Below are positions 58,498-64,000 of a stretch of DNA of 64,000 nucleotides, in pieces. The translations under genes and the position numbers were made by a program. The stretch is from NCBI RefSeq assembly GCF_004104015.1, contig NZ_RYFV01000001.1, positions 292,424-356,423 on the forward strand. The letters run 5' to 3'. The notes below the pieces were generated by a model. That model saw only the letters and a list, made by a program, of their open reading frames with translations. It did not search any database and was not told the DNA's origin. Position 1 is the stretch's first letter. Each line of letters begins with the position of its first letter. The DNA comes from Actinomyces oricola. GTDB lineage: Bacteria; Actinomycetota; Actinomycetes; Actinomycetales; Actinomycetaceae.

Positions 58498-58575
58498 GGG
58501 ACCCTGAGGGCGGGATCGCCTGCCGGAACCAGTTATCTCGACCCACAGCGGAGGCTCTAGCCTAGTGCCCGGGCG

Positions 58576-58607
58576 CACCTCCTTGGGGAGCAGTCCCCAA
58601 GGAGGTG
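58576..58607 (+). terminator. Hairpin after map whose arms are anti-SD and SD sequences
   Basis: Perfect 14-bp arms around a GCAG loop. The left arm begins CACCTCCTT and the right arm ends AAGGAGGTG. It lies 78 nt after the map stop and could be its terminator, or a ribosome-site-masking hairpin for a 35-codon frame starting at 58615. Confidence 0.5.
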
Positions 58608-58705
58608 TGCTCGGATGCTCACTTCGAGCCTGACGGCGTGTACATTCTTACGCAGGACGACATCTGTCGTGCGCCTGTCCCGACCATCCCTATCGGAGGT
58701 TCTTC

Positions 58706-59881
58706 ATGGCACTTCGCTTTAACCCCCCACCGAACTGGCCTGCGCCGCCAGAGGGCTTCGTCCCGCCCGCGGGCTGGCAGCCGGACCCTTCGTGGGGCCC
58801 AGCACCTGAAGGTTGGGAGCTCTGGGTTGACGACGCCGTCTCCGGCACGAGCGCGTCCTCGGCGCCGCAGGCGACCTCAGCCCCGCAGGCAGGCCCGGGC
58901 GCCGACCCCGCCTGGGCGCCGACCCAGGCGGTTCCTACAAGTTCCTCCCCGGTGGCCGACCCCACTGGGCAGTCCGCCTCCGCCCCTTCCGGGGACTTCG
59001 CGGGTACGGCCCCCATGCCGAGCCAGGCCCCGATGACAGGTTCAGCGTCCAGTGCCAGCCCCTACGCCGCCAACATGGACTACGCGCAGGCGCCCACCCC
59101 GTACCACAACCAGGGCGCACCCACTGGCGGTGCTCCCGCCTCGAGTTGGCAGCCAGTGGATATGGGAGGGGGCACTCCCGCCAATAACAACAAGCCCATT
59201 GTCAAGCAGTGGTGGTTCTGGACCATTATCGGTGTGCTTGTGGTCGCCTTGGTCGTGGGCATAGTGGTCGCTTTGAACAGCGGTGGCGACGACGACCCCA
59301 AGGACCCGGCGACTAGCGCTCAGTCGAAGACCGACGAACCAGACGACGGACCGACGTCTGACGGGCCGACAACGAGCGGGCCGACGACGAGCGCCCCTAA
59401 CACGACGTCCTCCAGCGGCGACCAGGGGACTACTCGGGACAACCCCGCTGACCCCGCTACCCAGCAGTTCACCATGAAGGCCAGCAAGTACAGTTCCGAC
59501 CCCAGCGCCTCCGTGGACGTCTCCTTCGGCGCTGTCGAGTGGAACGTCAACGACATCCTTAAGGGGCAGAGCTCCATCTTCTACGAGGAGCCCCCCTCGG
59601 GTAAGGTCTACATCCGCGTGCCCGTGACGATCACCTACCACGGCTCGGGCCAGTTCTCCTCGTACGACCTGTCAATTGACTATGTCAACGCCAAGGGCAA
59701 CACCTCTGAGGCAGTGCGGCTCTACGACAAGTCTGAGTTCGTTAGCCAGGACATGCCGCGTGACGGCGGCAGCGCCACGGGCTACTTCATCTTCCTCATT
59801 GATGAGGCCGATGCGAACTCCGGCGTCTTCGCAGTCTCGGCTTTCTACAATTCCACCGAGATGTACATGGCCGCTAAGTGA
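58706..59881 (+). CDS. Membrane-anchored protein with DUF4352-like extracellular domain
   Basis: A 391-aa protein. The N-terminus (FNPPPNWPAPPEGFVPPAGW, then DPSWGPAPEGWELWVDD) is the Pro/Trp-rich cytoplasmic module common in actinobacterial membrane proteins. A Ser/Ala/Pro/Gln-rich linker follows, and one membrane helix at about 169-190 (WWFWTIIGVLVVALVVGIVV). Outside the membrane comes a Thr/Ser/Asp-rich stalk, then a beta-rich domain of about 140 residues resembling DUF4352 (VDVSFGAVEWNVNDILKGQS, VYIRVPVTITYHGSG). GGAGG lies 6 nt before the ATG. The extracellular domain family call is tentative. A perfect palindrome follows the stop. Confidence 0.8.
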   Translation: MALRFNPPPNWPAPPEGFVPPAGWQPDPSWGPAPEGWELWVDDAVSGTSASSAPQATSAPQAGPGADPAWAPTQAVPTSSSPVADPTGQSASAPSGDFAGTAPMPSQAPMTGSASSASPYAANMDYAQAPTPYHNQGAPTGGAPASSWQPVDMGGGTPANNNKPIVKQWWFWTIIGVLVVALVVGIVVALNSGGDDDPKDPATSAQSKTDEPDDGPTSDGPTTSGPTTSAPNTTSSSGDQGTTRDNPADPATQQFTMKASKYSSDPSASVDVSFGAVEWNVNDILKGQSSIFYEEPPSGKVYIRVPVTITYHGSGQFSSYDLSIDYVNAKGNTSEAVRLYDKSEFVSQDMPRDGGSATGYFIFLIDEADANSGVFAVSAFYNSTEMYMAAK

Positions 59882-59903
59882 CCTGAGTCTTCGCCGGCTT
59901 TAG

Positions 59904-59955
59904 CACATGAGGGTGCCTTCTCAGAATGATCATTCTGAGAAGGCACCCTCATGTG
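59904..59955. terminator. 52-bp perfect palindrome between the DUF4352-like gene and rnpB
   Basis: 26-bp arms with no mismatch, centred on TGATCA, starting CACATGAGGGTGCC. It is positioned to terminate the plus-strand gene and, from the other side, rnpB on the minus strand. It is unusually long for a terminator. Confidence 0.6.
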
Positions 59956-59988
59956 TGCCCGTCCACTGTCGGGGCAGTACGGCGGCAG

Positions 59989-60374
<386 letters not shown>

Positions 60375-60575
60375 TGACAGTGTAGCTGGTCGCCGGTGTG
60401 CCCCGTCGCCGATCGTTGAGGCGCGCCCCGCCCTGCTATGAGCGTCACTCGCGGCACTCGAACTGGCGCTATGGGATGAGACTGGCATCGTCGCCGCCGA
60501 TCTCGTCCCACATTGTCTGGTTGGAAGTGCTGGTTGGCGGCGGACCCGGCCTTGGGGGGTGGCCCCGCCGGCTGG

Positions 60576-61310
60576 CTAGAGGTCCATGCGCACAATAATG
60601 ACGTCATTCTCCTCGGCGTGGATGACGGCGGTCTCCGGGGCCGCATTAATGCGAGCCATCTCGTGGGGGCTGATCTCAATGGTCCCGCCCTCTAAGCGGT
60701 TGCCGCGCAGGGCCACGGCGCCCAGCCCGCCAGTAGCGGCCCGCACGGCGTCGTACTCTGCGAGCAGGGGGGCGTCAATACTGCCAGCGAGCTCGTCACG
60801 CTCAGCTCGGACGGCGGCAAGTTCGGCATCAATGCGTGTGAAGGCGGCGTCACGCTCGGCGGTGAGCTCACGTCCGGCGACGCGGATGGCCATCTCTTCG
60901 GCCTCGACGCGCTCGATCTCACTCTGGGCGGCTTCCAGCGCCTCTATGGCGGCGAGCTGCGCGTCTTCCAGGGCGCTTTGACGACGGCCGAGCTGATCGA
61001 TCTCCCCCTGAATGGCGGTCAGGTCACGGGCGCCGGCGGCCCCGGAGTGAAGACGCTCGCGCAGGACAGTGGCACGGCGGGCGACCTGGTTGACATCGTC
61101 TTCGGTGCGGGTGGCCTCGCGCTTGGCGTCGGCCAGGGTCGCGGCGGCCAGTGCTGCGGAGCGCTTATTGTTCCTCAGGCGCTCGACAGTGGCCTCAATG
61201 CGGGTGAGCACGGGCAAGGTGTGGCGCTCGTGGGCGAGACGCGCCAGGCGGGAGTCGCGTTCCTGAAGGTCAATGAGCAGTCGTTGCTGGGCGATGGGGG
61301 CGCTGGTCAC
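60576..61310 (-). CDS. Coiled-coil protein of the C4 zinc-ribbon (CdsZ-like) family, cysteines lost
   Basis: A 244-aa protein. Residues 1-180 or so form a long antiparallel coiled coil beginning QQRLLIDLQERDSRLARLAH, typical of the actinobacterial zinc-ribbon regulators next to nif3-like genes. In relatives the C-terminus is a ribbon with two CxxC pairs; here the matching positions read VALRGNRLEGGTIEISPHEM and then VIHAEENDVIIV, with no cysteine in the entire protein. It therefore cannot bind zinc in the usual way. GTG start at 61310, 34 nt after the Nif3-like stop, so cotranscribed with it. rnpB lies downstream. Confidence 0.85.
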   Translation of the reverse strand: MTSAPIAQQRLLIDLQERDSRLARLAHERHTLPVLTRIEATVERLRNNKRSAALAAATLADAKREATRTEDDVNQVARRATVLRERLHSGAAGARDLTAIQGEIDQLGRRQSALEDAQLAAIEALEAAQSEIERVEAEEMAIRVAGRELTAERDAAFTRIDAELAAVRAERDELAGSIDAPLLAEYDAVRAATGGLGAVALRGNRLEGGTIEISPHEMARINAAPETAVIHAEENDVIIVRMDL

Positions 61311-61344
61311 GGCGATGGTCCTTCGGTATCAGATGGAATGTCGG

Positions 61345-62259
61345 TCAGGAGCCGGTGCTCAGGCGCAGCGTCCAGGGGTCAGTGACGATTCTGGAGACCT
61401 GCGTGGTGAGTGTACGTCCCTGAGCGGCGGCGGCAGCCTCAAGACGGCGAGCCACTGGAGGCAGGCCCACCCATTCAGTGGCCCAATGCGTGCCGCACAG
61501 GAGGTAGGGTCGCCCTCCTTCCAGGTGTTCGCTGGCCGGGTGATGGCGCAGGTCGGCGGTGAGGAAAACGTCGGCCCCGGCGCTGCGGGCGGCACCGAGC
61601 AGCGAGTCCCCTGCTCCGCCTGAAACGGCAATGGTTTCAACAGTTGCCTGCGGGTCTCCACCGACGAGAAGACCGGGGGCTGAGTCGGGTAGGACGGAGG
61701 CAATGGCGTCGGCGAATTCTCCTAAGGTGACAGGGCGCGGGAGCCGGCCCACGCGGCCAATGCCCTGATCGGTGTCAATTGCACTGGGTTCCAGGGGGCG
61801 GGTGTCAACGAGCCCGGCGCGCTCGGCCAGGGCGTCGGCCACTCCGCCGTGGGCGGCGTCGAGGCTGGTGTGAGCGTTGAGCAAAGCAATGCCGGCGCGG
61901 ATGAGGCGATGTACGCAGCGGCCCTTGGGGTCGGTGGCGGCAACATGATCGGTGCCGCGCAGGTAGAGAGGGTGGTGGGTGATGAGCATGTCCACGCCCA
62001 GAGTGATCGCTTCGTCCACGACGACGGCCACCGGGTCCACGGCCAGGAGGATGGAGCGAACCGACTCAGCGGGATCCCCGCAAATGAGTCCGTTGGAGTC
62101 CCAGGGTTCGGCCAGGGCGGGCGGGGCGGAGGCCTCGACCAGGGCAACGACCTCCCCAACGGTCAGTGGTGGGGGTGCGCCAGCAGGTTGCGAAGCAGAG
62201 GCAGGGGCCTTGGGGGTGAAGCCCAGGGGCGCGGCGGGGATCTCCTGGCTGGTGCTCAT
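61345..62259 (-). CDS. Nif3-like dinuclear metal center protein (DUF34/GTP cyclohydrolase I type 2 homologue)
   Basis: A 304-aa member of the Nif3/YbgI family, hexameric toroid proteins with a two-metal site and debated function. Metal-site motifs are visible: MLITHHPLYLRG (HH), LLNAHTSLDAAHGGVADALA (H, D) and VFLTADLRHHPASEHLEGG (H near the C-terminus). The N-terminus VGEVVALVEASAPPALAEPWDSNGL is standard. A Pro/Ala-rich tail of about 30 residues precedes it. The start is supported by TAGCCT 6 nt upstream. It pairs with the downstream coiled-coil gene, an order conserved in actinobacteria. Confidence 0.92.
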   Translation of the reverse strand: MSTSQEIPAAPLGFTPKAPASASQPAGAPPPLTVGEVVALVEASAPPALAEPWDSNGLICGDPAESVRSILLAVDPVAVVVDEAITLGVDMLITHHPLYLRGTDHVAATDPKGRCVHRLIRAGIALLNAHTSLDAAHGGVADALAERAGLVDTRPLEPSAIDTDQGIGRVGRLPRPVTLGEFADAIASVLPDSAPGLLVGGDPQATVETIAVSGGAGDSLLGAARSAGADVFLTADLRHHPASEHLEGGRPYLLCGTHWATEWVGLPPVARRLEAAAAAQGRTLTTQVSRIVTDPWTLRLSTGS

Positions 62260-62265
62260 GGGTCC

Positions 62266-62271
62266 AGGCTA
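62266..62271 (-). promoter_or_regulatory. -10 element of a leaderless nif3-like transcript
   Basis: TAGCCT lies 6 nt before the ATG at 62259. Confidence 0.5.
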
Positions 62272-62307
62272 GCGGTGCACCACGGCCCGTGGCGCGAACG
62301 GCGGCGG

Positions 62308-62389
62308 TGCCCCCGACGGGGCTCGAACCCGTACGCCTTGCGGCAACGACTTTTAAGGTCGCTGTGTCTACCGATTCCACCACAGGGGC
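62308..62389 (-). tRNA. tRNA-Leu(UAA)
   Basis: An 82-nt class II tRNA on the minus strand. The acceptor GCCCCTG pairs with CGGGGGC. The anticodon loop CTTAAAA gives anticodon UAA within a GCGAC/GTCGT stem. A long variable arm follows, then the T arm ACGGG-TTCGAAC-CCCGT. CCA is not encoded. It decodes UUA/UUG, rare codons in this GC-rich genome, and sits at the boundary with the AT-rich accessory segment. Confidence 0.95.
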
Positions 62390-62664
62390 AGGCGCGCCCA
62401 GGCAAGACTAGGAGCACCGGTCCGCCTCGGCGAACTCCGCTCGAGCATCTGGAGCCGTCTCCTCGCCTTCAGGAGGCGGCTGCCCGCCGCTGGAGGCCGA
62501 GCGATGAACTGGAGGCGAACGGAAGCAGCCTACCAGGCGCCGGATCAGAGAGAAAAAGCGGCTCTTCACGGCTGAAGACGCGGGTACGGTCGGTGATGCG
62601 GCCGGTGAACGCATCATAGTGGAGTGGGCGGCGTTTCTCGGGCGCTTAGAAGTTTTGTTCCTCA
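62390..62664. other. Intergenic stretch next to tRNA-Leu
   Basis: About 275 nt. An 85-codon minus-strand frame (62408-62665) spans it but has no ribosome site, -10 element or recognisable product, so it is not called. No hairpin or attachment-site duplication of the tRNA 3' end was found. Confidence 0.35.
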
Positions 62665-62940
62665 TTAATCCGACGGGATGTGGTCATGTCTGAAGTATTC
62701 CGGTGGATTGCCTGGTCGACCGGGGTGAGAGGATTGTGCCGGAGTTGCTCCCCGGCCGACGACGCCATCACACGCCCCGAAGAAAACCTCATTTAAGGTC
62801 GACTGTACTTTTATAGGCGAGATTTTCTCATCGTTACCTGCGACGAACCCTGCATCTGTACCATTTAACACAGGTTCGCATAAAACCATCGTGGTATACT
62901 CTCGTCCATCGGTATCCCACCGCACTCGTGGCCGTGACAT
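62665..62940 (-). CDS. Hypothetical protein in the accessory segment
   Basis: A 91-codon frame starting MSRPRVRWDTDGREYTTMVL with GGAG 8 nt before the ATG. I do not recognise it. The first 60 residues have ordinary protein composition. The last 30 (Gly/Pro/Ser-rich, PGRPGNPPEYFRHDHIPSD) look like read-through into unrelated DNA, so it may be truncated. Immediately upstream, another frame reads RIEVRPVQDYLVSGLFSELT, perhaps part of the same decayed gene. Base composition is more AT-rich than the core genes. No domain or function is claimed. Confidence 0.35.
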   Translation of the reverse strand: MSRPRVRWDTDGREYTTMVLCEPVLNGTDAGFVAGNDEKISPIKVQSTLNEVFFGACDGVVGRGATPAQSSHPGRPGNPPEYFRHDHIPSD

Positions 62941-63076
62941 TCAGTCAGCTCCGCGCGCAAAACAGGCTCCACCACGTTCTTCGTGAGCTCACTGAACAGG
63001 CCACTAACCAGATAGTCCTGCACCGGGCGAACCTCGATTCGCCGAACGATTCCCGCACGCGAAGGCTTTCAGCTCG

Positions 63077-63466
63077 TCAACTTTTGTCGATGACCGCCAT
63101 TGGAGGGATGCTGCCGCCAGCTTTTTCAAAGGCGACACAATTCTCGACACCATCATCGACTAAAATAGCCTGATCGAACGAGAAACCGTTCGATTCCAGC
63201 TATGACCCAAAAAAATCATGAGGCGATTCATACTTAAGAACGTCCAGGTCGCTTGACGACAGAATATGATCGGCAAACTCCCGCACATCTGACCTTGACG
63301 CAATCACGTCAGTGGATAGATCCATGTTGTCCGTAGCGATGACAATGCTCGGCACAGCTATTAAAAGATGCAGCGCGCTGACCAAATCATCATTTAAGCG
63401 AAGCCATCGACAATCATGCGCGAACCACCTTACAGCAAAATTTGATTTTGCTCGAATCAGCCTCAC
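63077..63466 (-). pseudogene. Remnant of a HAD-family hydrolase with an in-frame amber codon
   Basis: Reading minus from the GTG at 63466, 88 codons are open and end FFGS-TAG at 63200-63202. The same frame then continues LESNGFSFDQAILVDDGVEN and CVAFEKAGGSIP to a TGA at 63077. The second part has the HAD motif IV pattern (ILVDDGVENCVAFEKAGG), and the first has a motif II-like VIATDNM. A single TGG to TAG change would explain the break. The motif I Asp should lie upstream, where the frame is closed by stops, so the 5' end is also lost. It is AT-rich compared with the neighbours. Clearly decayed. Confidence 0.6.
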
Positions 63467-63648
63467 TAGAACGAATACGTCATTGCACTATTTTCATCTC
63501 AGTAGAACATGACCTATTTCCCGTGTCACATCAATGTGCGTGTAAATATTCTACATCAGGCCACACTCGAATACTCAGGGCGCAAATCCTCTGAATACGC
63601 TTTATTTGAAGTCGGTCATAACTCACCTCTCCGAAAGCGCGAATCGCC

Positions 63649-64000
63649 ATGTTCGCCCCGGCCACACACTCCACAACACCATCAGGACCGCCTTCTGACA
63701 TCAAGGAGTTCGTTGATCGTGGTGAGTCCGCTCGCAGCGCTAACCGCCCTGAGCTTCAGAAGATGCTCGCCTACCTGCGCCAGACACCAGATGTGGACTA
63801 CGTCATCGTCCACAAACTCGACCGCCTAGCCCGCAACCGCGCCGACGATGTCGAGATCAACCGGGTCTTCGAAGAAGCCGGCGTCCGCCTGATCTCCACC
63901 AGCGAGAACATCGACCAGACCCCCGGCGGCATCCTGCTGCACGGCATCATGAGCTCCATCGCCGAGTTCTACAGCCGCAACCTGGCCAACGAAGTCATCA
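63649..64000 (+). pseudogene. Serine recombinase fragment, N-terminus missing, runs off the right edge
   Basis: From the ATG at 63649 the frame reads a short unrelated leader, then DIKEFVDRGESARSANRPEL, YVIVHKLDRLARNRADDVEI and LLHGIMSSIAEFYSRNLANE. This is the resolvase domain of large serine recombinases found in actinobacterial integrative elements. In intact relatives about 45 residues precede this point, including the catalytic Ser in a YxRxS motif; they are absent. No Shine-Dalgarno sequence is present. It looks like a 5'-truncated gene, although a fused or displaced first part cannot be excluded. The sequence continues past position 64000. Confidence 0.75.

Noticed and set aside
62408..62665. 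An 85-codon minus-strand frame beside tRNA-Leu
   Set aside because: No start signal and a Ser/Pro/Arg-rich product without resemblance to any family.
62792..62801. TTTAAGGTCG shared with the anticodon-loop region of tRNA-Leu, considered as an attachment-site remnant
   Set aside because: Only 10 nt, not the tRNA 3' end, and on the wrong side for a typical tRNA integration; chance is adequate.
62928..63173. An 81-codon plus-strand frame in the accessory segment, with the inverted repeat at 63173-63194 as its terminator
   Set aside because: The opposite strand carries recognisable HAD motif IV sequence over the same bases, so this frame is a shadow and the repeat lies inside the decayed gene.

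Overview
The window is 64 kb of high-GC chromosome with actinobacterial gene order and gene types. GTG starts and 4-nt stop/start overlaps are common. There is a type I glutamine synthetase pair with a fused GlnE, an unmodified-type EF-P loop, a polyphosphate glucokinase and a fused AroK-AroB. An Actinomyces or close relative (Actinomycetaceae) fits best; this is inferred from gene content, since no rRNA or marker search was possible.

1-20.8 kb is almost all on the minus strand and is a core biosynthesis and translation block, read right to left: rpsD, alaS, ruvX, mltG, aroE, aroC, aroKB, then efp, nusB, and the pyrimidine operon pyrR-pyrB-pyrC-carA-carB (carB runs off the left edge). Four genes look inserted into this familiar order: a shikimate-kinase-like protein without its Walker lysine, a PaiB-like flavin protein, ppgK and an NmrA-like reductase. 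The pyrR start is covered by an RNA loop that matches the PyrR-binding consensus and overlaps the Shine-Dalgarno sequence.

20.8-44 kb is mixed. It holds a TSUP permease, rarA, an MMPL exporter, a YciO protein and a TetR regulator with tandem 14-bp boxes. Next comes the most striking locus: an ArsR/SmtB-type zinc sensor coupled to a His/Cys-rich metallothionein-like protein. Then follow aspS, a DUF4253 protein, a large DEAD-box helicase with acidic head and RGG tail, a DUF4097 protein with a ribbon-helix-helix regulator that has a palindromic operator, two tandem KefB-type antiporters (the first frameshifted in a C run), hisS, a metallo-hydrolase and a DUF349 protein.

44-62.4 kb is centred on nitrogen: a MerR/TipAS regulator, glnA1, a polar amino-acid ABC transporter (SBP, permease, ATPase), a histidine phosphatase, glnE and glnA2. 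After these come panB, a second histidine phosphatase, map, a membrane-anchored DUF4352-like protein, RNase P RNA (minus), a zinc-ribbon-type coiled coil lacking its cysteines, a Nif3-like protein and tRNA-Leu(UAA).

62.4-64 kb is a visibly AT-richer accessory segment. It has an unrecognised ORF, a decayed HAD-hydrolase remnant with an in-frame amber codon, and a serine recombinase that lacks its N-terminal catalytic region and runs off the right edge. It is probably the edge of a mobile element.

Across the window, nine genes without a Shine-Dalgarno sequence carry TANNNT exactly 6-7 nt before the start codon, the layout of leaderless transcripts; this was used to choose starts.
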